Source: Collinsella sp. (lineage in GTDB: Bacteria; Actinomycetota; Coriobacteriia; Coriobacteriales; Coriobacteriaceae). Taken from it: DNA of 18,146 nt. A model generated the notes under the pieces. It made no database searches. It had not been told where the DNA came from and saw nothing but the letters and a program-made list of their open reading frames with translations. Position numbers and translations under genes: made by a program. This document shows positions 1-8,135 of the stretch, one piece after another (position 1 is the stretch's first letter; each line of letters begins with the position of its first letter). The DNA is taken from the NCBI GenBank assembly GCA_022720335.1, contig JAIHVJ010000017.1, forward strand, positions 1 to 18,146, written 5' to 3'.

Positions 1-58
1 GAAATAGGGATTGTTTTGCGGCTTTAGCTGCATAAACAGTCCCTATTTCACCGCAACT
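1..58 (+). repeat. Palindromic intergenic repeat, copy A (cut by window start)
   Basis: Bases 1-16 pair with 34-49 in a 16-bp stem containing one G-T pair. The tail TATTTCACCGCAACT (44-58) recurs exactly at 16863-16877 and, inverted, near 18093-18107. The element probably continues left of the window, because the other copies show the same tail outside the stem. It lies just 3' of the minus-strand lipid kinase, where it could protect or end that transcript, but no U-tract is visible here. Confidence 0.75.
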
Positions 59-67
59 TAGGTGGGG

Positions 68-934
68 TTAGCGGGTTGGGTGCCAGACCTCGAGGACGGC
101 GGGAAGGATGTCTACCTCGATGCGCGAGGCGACAACGGGCTCGCCGTCGGCCTGGATGGGGTACTCGGGCTCCTCAAAGGTGAGCTCGACATGGCGGCAG
201 CGGCGCATGCGAACCGGCGGCAACTTGGTATGGTGGCCGTCCTTGGCCGAAAGAAACATAGGCAGGGCAACCGCACGCGGAACGGGGCCGCAGGCGTAGC
301 AGACGTCGAGTACGCCGTCGCAGGGGTCGGCATCGGGGCAGATGCGATAGCCCGAGCCATAGGTAGGACCCAGCTGAATTGCCATGATGATCGCCCGCAC
401 GCGCTCGGCGGGCGCGCCATCAAAGCTGATGGTCATGGGGTAGTTGCGATAGCGCAGGCCAAACTGCTCAAGTCCCGATAGGGTGTAGAGCGGAGCGCCG
501 GCGAGGCCCGTCTTTTTGCGCAGCTCGGTGGTGCCCAGGCCGATGGCGGCATCGATGCCGACCGAGAGCGTCTGGTCGTAGTACTCAACGGTAGCCTCGC
601 CGCTGCCGCTCGCAGGGCTCCACGAGCGAATGCGCCCGATGTCCTGACGCTGCAGCTCGCAGGTGAGCAGCGCGCCAAAATCCTTACCGGAGAAATCGTC
701 GATGCCGAGCGTTTGGGCAAAATCGTTGCCAGAGCCCACGGGTAGGATGGCAAGAGCGGGGCGGGTGTCCTCCTCTTGCGTCATAAGCCCGTTGACGACC
801 TCGTGAATCACGCCGTCGCCGCCAAGGGCGATAACGGTGCGATAGCCCTGGGCCTGTGCGGCCAGCTCCTTGGCGTGTCCCATGCGCTCGGTTAGCACCA
901 AGTCAAACTGGGATGCGCGTGCAGTCATGTCCAA
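68..934 (-). CDS. Diacylglycerol kinase family lipid kinase, start codon unclear
   Basis: This is an ATP-dependent lipid kinase of the DagK/YegS/BmrU family (diacylglycerol kinase catalytic domain), which phosphorylates diacylglycerol or a related lipid at the membrane. The nucleotide-binding GGDG is at residues 38-41 and PVGSGNDFA at about 65-73. VGIDAAIG and a C-terminal IQADGEPV also fit the family. The listed start is a TTG at 934 (an ATG follows at 928); neither has a ribosome binding site. In the same frame upstream (935-1009) lie 25 codons that read TTLIIANPAAQSGAA and onward, the conserved first strand and NP..G motif of the family. They follow directly after the TAG that ends the CLC gene, with no ATG, GTG or TTG between. 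The kinase therefore seems to have lost its natural start, or to use a rare start or read-through. Family call firm; start uncertain. Confidence 0.85.
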   Translation of the reverse strand: MDMTARASQFDLVLTERMGHAKELAAQAQGYRTVIALGGDGVIHEVVNGLMTQEEDTRPALAILPVGSGNDFAQTLGIDDFSGKDFGALLTCELQRQDIGRIRSWSPASGSGEATVEYYDQTLSVGIDAAIGLGTTELRKKTGLAGAPLYTLSGLEQFGLRYRNYPMTISFDGAPAERVRAIIMAIQLGPTYGSGYRICPDADPCDGVLDVCYACGPVPRAVALPMFLSAKDGHHTKLPPVRMRRCRHVELTFEEPEYPIQADGEPVVASRIEVDILPAVLEVWHPTR

Positions 935-1009
935 AAAGCGTTGCAGGCGCTCGGCAACTTCGTGCGCCGCACCCGACTGGGCGGCTGGGTTGGCGATGAT
1001 GAGCGTGGT

Positions 1010-2431
1010 CTACTCTATCAGGTCGTTGTGGCGCTCGATAGCATCCGCTACCGTACCGCCCTCATCCACAATAAGCGAACGGCGCTTGGGCGAGATGATG
1101 CGCTGGGCGGGGTACACGCCGCGGTGTCCGGCAGTTAGGTAGCTGATAAAGGCCACGATGACAAAGAACCCGGCTGCCGTGCCGTGGAACAGGTCGATGG
1201 CCATCATGCAGGTGGTGATGGGCACGTTGAGGCCGGCACAGAACACGCCGAGCATGCCGAGAGCCGCCAGAAAACTGGGGTCGATTCCGACGAGGCAACC
1301 GATCCAGCCGCCGAGCGCCGCACCGATGCCAAACAGGGGCGTGACCTCGCCGCCTTGGAAGCCCGCACCCAGGGTAAGCGCTGTGACGACCAACTTGATG
1401 GCTGCGTCTGCCAGGGTGGTGTTGCCGGCAAATCCGGCGCCGGAAAGCCACGTGGAAAGGCCGGCGTAGTCCCAGGCGTCGAGAAGGGCATAGGCGGCCA
1501 AAACCACGAGTGCGCCTATGAGTGCGCGAACGAGGTAATTGGTGATAAAGCGACCGTACAGGCTCTTGACGGTTCGAACTGACCAGGCAAAGAGGCGTGC
1601 CGTCAGACCGAAGATAATGGCGCTGATAACAACGATGACAACCGTCCGTGGTGTCATGTTGGGAACGCTGGCGATGACATTCGCTTCGTACTCGGTACCC
1701 AGGGCGAGTGATGTAAAGTAGCCGGTAAACGAGGCGACCAGGCAGTAGATGCCCGCGGTGTAGTCGATCTTGCCGATAAAGCACATCTCCATGCCAAAGA
1801 AAGCTCCGGCAAGGGGCGAACCGAATACGGCGCCAAAGGCCGACGAGATGCCGGCGAGCATGAGGTCGTGGTGGTCATGCTTTTTGAGGTGGGCGAGGCT
1901 CGAGATGTTGCTGGCGATGGTGCCGCCAATCTGCACCGCAGCTCCCTCACGACCGGCCGATCCGCCGGTGAGGTGCGTGAGCGTGGAGCAGACGAAGGTG
2001 AGGACGGCCATGCGCATATGGATGAGGCGTGTGCCCAGAGCGGAGTCGATGACCAGGTTGTTACCGCGTTTGGCGGCAAGACCGTGGTTTTTGTACACCC
2101 ATGCGGTGGCAACGCCCACAACGGGAAGCAGCGCGTAAATCCACGCATGGTGCTCGCGATAGTCAGTCGCGATATTCAACGAGGCCAAAAACGCCCAAGC
2201 GGCAACGCCCATGGCGAGCGATACGGTGACGACGAGCACGAGCAACTTGGCGCTCACGAGTAGGTTGCGGACGTTGCGGCGCGTGTCGGCAGCTAAGAGA
2301 TGCTCGGAGCGAGTGAGCTGATGTCTGCCTGCCATGATGACGTCGTTGAGGGAGAAAAAGCCGCCGTCGTCGAGCGGCTGGGAATGATCCTGCGTTTCGT
2401 TTGCGCTTTCGGTTTTGTCGTTATGAGCCAT
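1010..2431 (-). CDS. CLC-family anion channel/antiporter, possibly fluoride type
   Basis: A 473-residue integral membrane protein of the CLC family, which moves Cl- or F- across the cytoplasmic membrane, often coupled to protons. Hydrophobic segments run from about residue 60 to 435. CLC landmarks are GREGA at about 160-164, GSPLAGAFFGMEM at 204-216 and GGEVTPLF at 360-367. Where chloride CLCs carry GSGIP this protein has RGNNLV (122-127). That substitution and the GGEVTPLF form resemble what I recall of the fluoride/proton CLC-F clade, but this is memory, not a search. The ATG at 2431 is preceded by AGAGGA at good spacing, so I prefer it to an upstream TTG. A minus-strand TATAAT (2461-2466) lies at the right distance for a short leader. 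The lipid kinase follows in the same frame, directly after this stop. I saw no fluoride riboswitch in the short leader. Confidence 0.9.
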   Translation of the reverse strand: MAHNDKTESANETQDHSQPLDDGGFFSLNDVIMAGRHQLTRSEHLLAADTRRNVRNLLVSAKLLVLVVTVSLAMGVAAWAFLASLNIATDYREHHAWIYALLPVVGVATAWVYKNHGLAAKRGNNLVIDSALGTRLIHMRMAVLTFVCSTLTHLTGGSAGREGAAVQIGGTIASNISSLAHLKKHDHHDLMLAGISSAFGAVFGSPLAGAFFGMEMCFIGKIDYTAGIYCLVASFTGYFTSLALGTEYEANVIASVPNMTPRTVVIVVISAIIFGLTARLFAWSVRTVKSLYGRFITNYLVRALIGALVVLAAYALLDAWDYAGLSTWLSGAGFAGNTTLADAAIKLVVTALTLGAGFQGGEVTPLFGIGAALGGWIGCLVGIDPSFLAALGMLGVFCAGLNVPITTCMMAIDLFHGTAAGFFVIVAFISYLTAGHRGVYPAQRIISPKRRSLIVDEGGTVADAIERHNDLIE

Positions 2432-2460
2432 ACGTTCCTCTTTTAGGTTGCAACGCAAGC

Positions 2461-2466
2461 ATTATA
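2461..2466 (-). promoter_or_regulatory. Putative -10 box of the CLC gene
   Basis: The minus strand reads TATAAT about 30 nt upstream of the ATG at 2431. No good -35 hexamer is seen at 16-18 nt. A second pair of overlapping -10-like boxes at 2577-2584 (TATAAT on minus, TATACT on plus) lies in the same divergent region, with TATACT facing moeA. Confidence 0.4.
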
Positions 2467-2578
2467 AAACGCGGTAAACGCGACGAGCCGGTGGGTTGGT
2501 TTCCATTCTGTTTCGCGGTCTGCAACCGACAGGTGTATTTGCGGGTACAGGCCGAGTCGCGGCCGTGCATCGGGGGAT

Positions 2579-2584
2579 TATACT
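2579..2584 (+). promoter_or_regulatory. Putative -10 box of moeA-mog
   Basis: TATACT lies about 58 nt before the moeA start in the 210-bp divergent region. A matching -35 is not evident. The same TATACT hexamer stands ahead of selD and brnQ, suggesting a common housekeeping promoter style. Confidence 0.35.
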
Positions 2585-2641
2585 GAGAAAAGCATAAAGA
2601 ATCGGCGCCCCTGTTGTGCGCCGTGGCATTAAGAGGTGCAT

Positions 2642-3904
2642 ATGGCAGAGAAACTCATTCCACTGGAGGACGCGCAGTCGATTGTCCTGTCGCACGTTGC
2701 TCCGACGGATCTCATCGAGATTCCCGTGTGGCAGGCCGCCGGTCTTCCCTTGGCCGAGGACGCGGTGGCCGATATCGACATCTCGCCGTTTGCCAACAGC
2801 GCTATGGACGGATATGCCGTGCGCTCGGCGGACTTGGCGCAGGCATCTGGCGAGGCGCCGGTGACGCTCGACGTTATCGGACACGAGGCCGCGGGCCATG
2901 TGTTTGAGGGCGCAATCGGCGCGGGCGAGACGGTCCGCATCATGACGGGCGCGCCGGTACCCGAAGGTGCCGATGCCGTTGTGAAGTACGAGATCGTCGA
3001 TGTGCTTGACGGTGACGGCAACGAGGGCTCGCGTGTGAGGTTCTCGGCGCCGGCCAAGGTGGGGGAGAACGTTCGCTCTGCCGCCGAGGAGGCCCATGCC
3101 GGCGATGTTGTGATGCACGCCGGCGAGGTCGTGGCTCCGGCGGGCGCGGGTCTGTTGGCAAGCGCCGGATATGCGAGCGTGAAGGTGCACGCTGCCCCAC
3201 GTGTGGGCATTATCTCGCTGGGCACGGAACTGGTCGCACCGAGTAAGGTACCGGCGCGCGGTCAGATTCGCGATTCCAACTCTTCGGCGCTGATGGCCGA
3301 GGCACTCGATGCCGGCGCCGAGCCCGTGTTCTACGGCATTGCGCCCGATGATGAGCAGGCGATTGCCGAGCTGGTGCATCGTGCCACGCGAGAGTGCGAT
3401 TTTGTCATTACAAGTGGTGGCGCCTCGGCGGGCGATTACGACTACGTGACGGCGCTCGTCCGGCGCGAGGGCGAGGTGCTGTTCGATCGCATCTCGATGC
3501 GTCCGGGCAAGGCCATCACGTTTGGCTTGCTCGGGGGTAAGCCCTACCTGGGGCTTTCAGGCAATCCTGCCGCGGCGTATGTGGGCTTTGAGATGCTCGC
3601 CCGTCCGGCGATTCGCAAGATGCGTGGCTTTGCCGAGGGTGCGCGTCCCGTGCAGCAGGCGACGCTCACGCATAGCGTGAAAAAGCGACAGCATCGCCGC
3701 TTCTTCGATCGCGCCACGGTTTTGCGCGACCCCGAGACCGGTGAGTTGTTGGTGACCGAGGCCAAGACGCAGAATTCGGCGCTGCTTGGAACCATGCAGC
3801 GTGCGAACTGCCTGTTGCGTATTCACGAAGGACCGTGCGACCTTGCGGCGGGCGACGTCGTGGATGTCGTGCGTGTCGACCTGCCTGAGGGCACGGTGCT
3901 ATAG
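2642..3904 (+). CDS. moeA: Molybdopterin molybdenumtransferase MoeA
   Basis: A cytoplasmic enzyme that ligates molybdate to adenylylated molybdopterin in the last step of basic molybdenum cofactor synthesis. At 420 residues it is close to the usual family length. Visible landmarks are SAMDGYAV (53-60), GAPVPEGADAVV (103-114), RVGIISLGTELV (187-198), IRDSNSSAL (209-217), ITSGGASAGDYDYV (256-269) and LSGNPAAAYVGFE (305-317). I chose the ATG at 2642, which has AAGAGG five bases upstream, over a GTG at 2636 in the same frame. The next gene starts 10 bases after the stop, with its ribosome binding site overlapping the end of moeA, so the two are co-translated. modABC follows behind a terminator. 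Confidence 0.95.
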   Translation: MAEKLIPLEDAQSIVLSHVAPTDLIEIPVWQAAGLPLAEDAVADIDISPFANSAMDGYAVRSADLAQASGEAPVTLDVIGHEAAGHVFEGAIGAGETVRIMTGAPVPEGADAVVKYEIVDVLDGDGNEGSRVRFSAPAKVGENVRSAAEEAHAGDVVMHAGEVVAPAGAGLLASAGYASVKVHAAPRVGIISLGTELVAPSKVPARGQIRDSNSSALMAEALDAGAEPVFYGIAPDDEQAIAELVHRATRECDFVITSGGASAGDYDYVTALVRREGEVLFDRISMRPGKAITFGLLGGKPYLGLSGNPAAAYVGFEMLARPAIRKMRGFAEGARPVQQATLTHSVKKRQHRRFFDRATVLRDPETGELLVTEAKTQNSALLGTMQRANCLLRIHEGPCDLAAGDVVDVVRVDLPEGTVL

Positions 3905-3914
3905 GAGGAATGCT

Positions 3915-4394
3915 ATGGAGTTGAAGATTTCGATTGTGACGTGCTCGGATACGCGCGATCTTGCCCAGGACGAGGCGGGTGCTGCGCTCGAGGAGCTTAT
4001 CGTGGCACAGGGCTGGACGGTCGCCTCGCATGTGGTCGTGCGTGACGACGTCAGCGAGATCGGTGATGCCATTGCGGAAGCCGCCGATGAGTGCCACCCC
4101 AATGTCGTGCTCACCTGCGGCGGCACGGGGCTTTCGATGCGCGACGTAACACCCGAGGCGACGCGTGCCGTCTGTGACCGCGATGTGCCGGGTATTGCCG
4201 AGGCAATCCGTGCGTATTCGATGACCAAGACGCGCCGCGCTATGCTCTCGCGCGCTATTTGCATGCAACGAGGTCATACACTTGTCGTAAACTTTCCCGG
4301 TTCTACGAAGGCCGCCCGCGAAAGCTGGGAGGCCATAGCAGACCAGCTGGAGCATGCGGCTCAGATGACAGCGGGCGGCGGACATACCAACTAA
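3915..4394 (+). CDS. MogA/MoaB family molybdopterin adenylyltransferase
   Basis: A 159-residue cytoplasmic protein of the MogA/MoaB family. It adenylylates molybdopterin with ATP, giving the substrate used by MoeA. Landmarks are SIVTCSDTR near the N-terminus, LTCGGTGLSMRDVTPEAT at about 67-84 and LVVNFPGS near residue 125. The ATG at 3915 has TAGGAGGA overlapping the moeA stop, so translation is coupled. MoaB-type and MogA-type proteins cannot be told apart safely by eye; beside moeA the adenylyltransferase role fits either name. A terminator at 4408-4444 ends the pair. Confidence 0.9.
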   Translation: MELKISIVTCSDTRDLAQDEAGAALEELIVAQGWTVASHVVVRDDVSEIGDAIAEAADECHPNVVLTCGGTGLSMRDVTPEATRAVCDRDVPGIAEAIRAYSMTKTRRAMLSRAICMQRGHTLVVNFPGSTKAARESWEAIADQLEHAAQMTAGGGHTN

Positions 4395-4407
4395 GCGGTT
4401 TACCTGC

Positions 4408-4444
4408 GGCGGGGCGACCTGAACGGCTGCTCCGCCTTTGTTTT
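4408..4444 (+). terminator. Intrinsic terminator after moeA-mog
   Basis: GGCGGGGC (4408-4415) pairs with GCTCCGCC (4429-4436), eight pairs with one G-U, followed by TTTGTTTT. Confidence 0.8.
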
Positions 4445-4484
4445 CCGCCGAAGCGACGCCGAGGTGCACGGTAATTCGAAACTA

Positions 4485-4502
4485 TATTCTCTGACGAGAA
4501 TA
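4485..4502. promoter_or_regulatory. Inverted repeat upstream of modA
   Basis: TATTCTC-TGAC-GAGAATA is a perfect 7-bp inverted repeat with a 4-base spacer, about 30 nt upstream of the modA -10 box. Its place fits an activator or repressor site. The regulator is unknown. Confidence 0.4.
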
Positions 4503-4531
4503 AACTCTCACTTTCATTATTCGCGCAGAAG

Positions 4532-4551
4532 TATAATCTGATTGCAGATTA
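4532..4551 (+). promoter_or_regulatory. modA promoter -10 with overlapping operator
   Basis: TATAAT at 4532-4537 is a consensus -10. From 4534 to 4551 runs TAATCTG-ATTG-CAGATTA, a perfect 7-bp inverted repeat with a 4-base spacer, covering the -10 and the expected start site. A protein bound here would block transcription, as ModE-type repressors do for mod operons when molybdate is plentiful. The sequence does not obviously match the E. coli ModE site. No good -35 was found. Confidence 0.5.
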
Positions 4552-4597
4552 AAGCCCGCGGTGGGGTACCCGGGCACAAGATCCGAAAGGGTTGAAT

Positions 4598-5467
4598 ATG
4601 TTCGATATGGTTTCACGCCGCGGTTTCGTCTCGCTTTCTGCTGCCGCCGGCCTTGGCCTTGCCGGTTGCTCGGGCAAAAAGACGTCCGAGCCCGCTGGTT
4701 CCGATGCCGGCTCCGCCAAGTCTTTCTCTAAGAAGAAGGCTGTCGAGCTGCAGGTCTTTGCCGCCAACTCGCTCGAGAAGGCTCTGCCCGAGGTTCAGGA
4801 GCTTTACACCGACCAGACCGGCACCACCTTTGCCGACACGCAGTTTAAGGCGTCTGGCGACCTTGTCGAGCAGATGCGCGCCGGTGCCGCCGTCGACGTG
4901 CTCATCACCGCTTCCAAGGGTACCATGGACGACGCCGAGGCCGCCGAGCTCGTCGACGCCGACACGCGTGAGGACATGTTCGTCAACGATCTCGTGATCA
5001 TTCGCGCCGAGGGCTCCGACACCAAGGTCGAGGCCATCGCCGACGTCGCGAACCTGGACGGTAAGATCGCCATTGGCGACGCCAAGACCGTCCCCGCCGG
5101 CAAGTACGCCAACCAGGCGCTGGCTTCCGTGGGCCTCTACACCGGCACCGAGGGCGACGACGGCGAGTATGCGCCCGAGATCGCCGAAAAGGTGGCCCTG
5201 GCCGACAAAGTTGGTACCGCCGCCGCCTATGTGTCCACGGGCGACTGCGTGGCCGGCTTTGTCTACAGCTCCGATATCTTCCGCTACGACGGCATCGAGG
5301 AGGCCTTTGTGTGTCCCGAGGATTCGCACAAGCCCATCGTGTATCCGGGTGCCGTTGCCGAGAGCTCTGAGCACGCCGACGAAGCCAAGGCGTTCATCGA
5401 CTTCTGTCTGTCCAACAGGAAGGCTCAGATGATTTGGGCTAAGTACGGCTTTGAGCTTTCCGCGTAG
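4598..5467 (+). CDS. modA: Molybdate ABC transporter substrate-binding lipoprotein ModA
   Basis: The extracytoplasmic oxyanion-binding protein that captures molybdate (or tungstate) and hands it to ModBC. It is 289 residues. The N-terminus has a twin-arginine-like SRRGFVSL (6-13) and then a lipobox LAGC with Cys24, so it is probably a membrane-anchored lipoprotein that may use the Tat route. The mature part has ModA features: LQVFAANSLEKALPEVQ, GDLVEQMRAGAAVDVLITAS and IGDAKTVPAGKYANQAL. The ATG at 4598 has GAAAGG seven bases upstream. It opens modABC; modB follows after 68 bases. Molybdate rather than tungstate is inferred from the family and the adjacent moeA-mog. Confidence 0.93.
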   Translation: MFDMVSRRGFVSLSAAAGLGLAGCSGKKTSEPAGSDAGSAKSFSKKKAVELQVFAANSLEKALPEVQELYTDQTGTTFADTQFKASGDLVEQMRAGAAVDVLITASKGTMDDAEAAELVDADTREDMFVNDLVIIRAEGSDTKVEAIADVANLDGKIAIGDAKTVPAGKYANQALASVGLYTGTEGDDGEYAPEIAEKVALADKVGTAAAYVSTGDCVAGFVYSSDIFRYDGIEEAFVCPEDSHKPIVYPGAVAESSEHADEAKAFIDFCLSNRKAQMIWAKYGFELSA

Positions 5468-5535
5468 TGCGGCTTGGCGCGATAATTCCATCGTTTTGTG
5501 TCTCACTCCGTCCTTATATTCGCTTGGAGCTTTTC

Positions 5536-6978
5536 GTGCTTAATAGATTCCGCATCCTTGTCGCCTGTGCTTTGACCTTCGCGCTTTGCTGGGTGCCGGG
5601 ATTTGCGTTTGCTGGGGACGCTGAGGACGGGGCCCAGGTTGCTGCGACTGCTCATGGGCTTTCCTATGGGATCGAGGGTTTTGAGCGGTTGGCCAAGGGG
5701 ACCGCTCGTGCCATGGAGGGCCAGCCTGAGGGCTACCGGTTTCCCGTTGACGAGGACGTGGACCTTGTAGTGGCGCCTGCTGCCGATCGCGTTGTGGTGT
5801 GGATATCGCCCAAGGCGATCGAGAGGTATGGATTGGATCCGCAGAACAACGAGTGCGTATCGGGTCTCAAGGCCCTCGTCTGTGAGCTCGACAGCGCAAA
5901 CTGTATGGGAGGTGCGCAGCTAGGGGACGTGGATCTTCCTTGGTATGTCACGGCGGAAACAACGTTTGATGCCGGCGGGTATACCTATGGCTTTGACGAG
6001 CGCGGTGCGGATGGGGGCCGCTATGTGGTGATTGCATCAGCCTCGGGTGATGCCAAAGGCGGCGCGCGTTGGCTTGATAGCGCTCAAATGGTAGAAGCAT
6101 CGTCTGTCGTGTTGCGGGATGAGCAGGGGCCCTTGACCTCTCTGGCCTCCTTATTGGGCGGCATCGACTACCGACCGTTTTGGGTGTCCATTAAAACGAG
6201 CGGCCTTGCCCTGCTGATCTCCTTTGCGCTGGGCCTGTTTGCCGCGTGGAAGACCATGGGCACCTCGAGTCGCATCAAGGGCCTGCTCGATTCGGTCTTT
6301 ACGATTCCTATGGTGCTGCCACCCACGGTCTGCGGCTTTTTGCTGCTTATGCTATTTGGTCGATCGACCGGGGTGGGCCAGTGGCTTATCGCGCACGGCA
6401 TCTCGATCGTCTTTACGTGGCCCGCGGCGGTCATTTCGGCCGTCGTCGTGTCGTTTCCGCTGGTTTACCGCACGGCGCTCGGAGCCTTCGAGAGTCTTGA
6501 CGCGCAGATGCTCGACGCCGCGCGAACCCTGGGATGGTCCGAGCGTCGCATCTTTGCCAAGCTCATGATGCCGCTTGGCTGGCCCTCGATTGCCGCCGGC
6601 ACGGTGCTCGCCTTTGCCCGCGCGATGGGCGAGTTTGGCTGCACCCTGTTCTTTGCGGGCAACTACGCCGGTATTACGCAGACCATTCCCATTGCGATTT
6701 ACTTTGAGTGGATGGGCGGCAATACGTCGGTGGCCCTCTTTTGGGTCGTAGTCGTAATCGCGTTCAGCTTCCTGGTCATTCTGTTCATCAATATGTACAC
6801 GGCGCATTCGCAAAAGTATCGCGAACGTGGCCTTTCCCGTGCGGAGCGCAAACAGGCCAAAGGTCTCGCCGGACAGGGCGATTCGCTCGACCCAGTCGGC
6901 GGCGATGCGCTGCGTATCGATCGCGAGGCGCTGGCCGAGCTCATGCGTGATGATGCGGCGCCGCGGGGAGGTCGATAA
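5536..6978 (+). CDS. modB: Molybdate ABC permease ModB with N-terminal extracytoplasmic domain
   Basis: The C-terminal part (about 212-425) is a standard ModB permease with the EAA loop LDAARTLGWSERRIFAKLMMPLGWP near 327-350, GEFGCTLFFAGN and TQTIPIAIYF. ModB alone is normally about 220-230 residues, but this protein has 480. Residues 1-26 form a signal peptide or signal anchor, and 27-210 form a hydrophilic domain I do not recognise, with Cys107, Cys116 and Cys123. This should face outward next to ModA. A charged tail follows the last membrane segment. I chose the GTG at 5536 because GGAG lies six bases upstream and a clean signal sequence follows; the frame stays open back to 5467. modC begins 3 bases after the stop. 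The added domain could shape substrate docking or sense oxyanion, but nothing in the sequence shows which. Confidence 0.9.
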   Translation: MLNRFRILVACALTFALCWVPGFAFAGDAEDGAQVAATAHGLSYGIEGFERLAKGTARAMEGQPEGYRFPVDEDVDLVVAPAADRVVVWISPKAIERYGLDPQNNECVSGLKALVCELDSANCMGGAQLGDVDLPWYVTAETTFDAGGYTYGFDERGADGGRYVVIASASGDAKGGARWLDSAQMVEASSVVLRDEQGPLTSLASLLGGIDYRPFWVSIKTSGLALLISFALGLFAAWKTMGTSSRIKGLLDSVFTIPMVLPPTVCGFLLLMLFGRSTGVGQWLIAHGISIVFTWPAAVISAVVVSFPLVYRTALGAFESLDAQMLDAARTLGWSERRIFAKLMMPLGWPSIAAGTVLAFARAMGEFGCTLFFAGNYAGITQTIPIAIYFEWMGGNTSVALFWVVVVIAFSFLVILFINMYTAHSQKYRERGLSRAERKQAKGLAGQGDSLDPVGGDALRIDREALAELMRDDAAPRGGR

Positions 6979-6981
6979 GCT

Positions 6982-8052
6982 ATGTCGCTCGTTTTGGATA
7001 TTAAGAAACGTTATCCCGGGTTTGTGCTCGACATGCAGCTTGAGGCCGGCGAGGAGCGCGTGGCCCTGCTGGGCGCCTCGGGTTGCGGCAAGAGCTGTAC
7101 GCTGCGCTGCATTGCCGGCGTGGAGACGCCCGACGAGGGCAAGATCGTCGTCAACGGCGTGACCTTTTTTGACTCGGCGGCTGGCATCAACCTGTCACCC
7201 CAGGAGCGAAAATGCGCCCTGTTGTTTCAAAACTATCAGCTGTTTCCCAACATGACGGTGGCCGATAACGTATGCGCCGGTGTAAAGGATGCTGGCGACG
7301 CCGCCGCGCGCAAAAAGCTCGCCGAGCGCTATTTGGGCATTTTCGGTCTGGCCGATTTTGTCGATCGCTACCCCGCGCGACTCTCGGGCGGGCAGCAGCA
7401 ACGCGTGGCGCTTGCCCGTATGGTGGCGGCGCATCCGGGCATTTTTATGTTCGACGAGCCCATGAGCGCGCTCGATGCGTATCTCAAGAGCGCGCTTGAG
7501 CAAAACATGCTCGACCTGTTCGATGTATGCAACCGCACCGTGCTCTACGTGAGCCACGACATCGACGAAGCGTGCCGCCTGTGCCAGCGCATCTGCGTGA
7601 TGCACGACGGGCATGTTGAGGAGATCGGCTCCGTCGAGGACGTGGTCCGCCGTCCGCAGACGCTGGCGGCGCTGCGCCTGACGGGCTGCAAGAACACAAG
7701 CCGGGCGCGCAAGATCGGGTCTCAGGAAGTTGAAGCCCTGGACTGGGGCATGACCTTTAACGTGGGCCATGAGGTTCCCGATAACGTGACGTACCTCGGT
7801 ATTCGTGCGAGCTACTTCCATGTTGACAATCGCGCGGAGCGCGGTCGCAACAGCTACGATTTGCACGTGGCCCGTGTGAGCGATTCGCGCTTTGAGCGGC
7901 TGGTGCTGCTGGACGTGCCGCGTGCTGATGCGCCCACGCGTCTGCAGTGGAAGGTGAATAAGGTGAGTGTACCCGTGGAAGAGCTGCCGCAGGCGGGTGA
8001 GACTCTGCGCATGCATTTTGATGCAAGCAGGATTCATCTCGTTTGCCGATAA
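6982..8052 (+). CDS. modC: Molybdate ABC transporter ATP-binding protein ModC
   Basis: The cytoplasmic ATPase that drives molybdate import through ModB. Walker A GASGCGKS (31-38), Q-loop LFQNYQLFPN (81-90), signature LSGGQQQR (134-141), Walker B with catalytic Glu IFMFDEP (154-160) and an H-loop VSHD are all present. The part after about residue 230 fits the ModC accessory (MOP/TOBE-like) region in place and length, though its repeats are not clear by eye. The ATG lies just after modB, with GGGGAGG ten bases upstream. A strong terminator follows within 15 bases, so it closes the operon. Confidence 0.93.
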   Translation: MSLVLDIKKRYPGFVLDMQLEAGEERVALLGASGCGKSCTLRCIAGVETPDEGKIVVNGVTFFDSAAGINLSPQERKCALLFQNYQLFPNMTVADNVCAGVKDAGDAAARKKLAERYLGIFGLADFVDRYPARLSGGQQQRVALARMVAAHPGIFMFDEPMSALDAYLKSALEQNMLDLFDVCNRTVLYVSHDIDEACRLCQRICVMHDGHVEEIGSVEDVVRRPQTLAALRLTGCKNTSRARKIGSQEVEALDWGMTFNVGHEVPDNVTYLGIRASYFHVDNRAERGRNSYDLHVARVSDSRFERLVLLDVPRADAPTRLQWKVNKVSVPVEELPQAGETLRMHFDASRIHLVCR

Positions 8053-8064
8053 TGCGGGTGCGAT

Positions 8065-8099
8065 GCGGTCGAGGAGGTAGTCCTCGACCGCTTTGTTTT
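8065..8099 (+). terminator. Strong intrinsic terminator after modC
   Basis: A perfect 11-bp stem, GCGGTCGAGGA (8065-8075) with TCCTCGACCGC (8081-8091), has a 5-base loop and ends in TTTGTTTT. Confidence 0.92.
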
Positions 8100-8135
8100 C
8101 ACTTCGCCGTTCGCCGATTTCTACATGACTAAACC

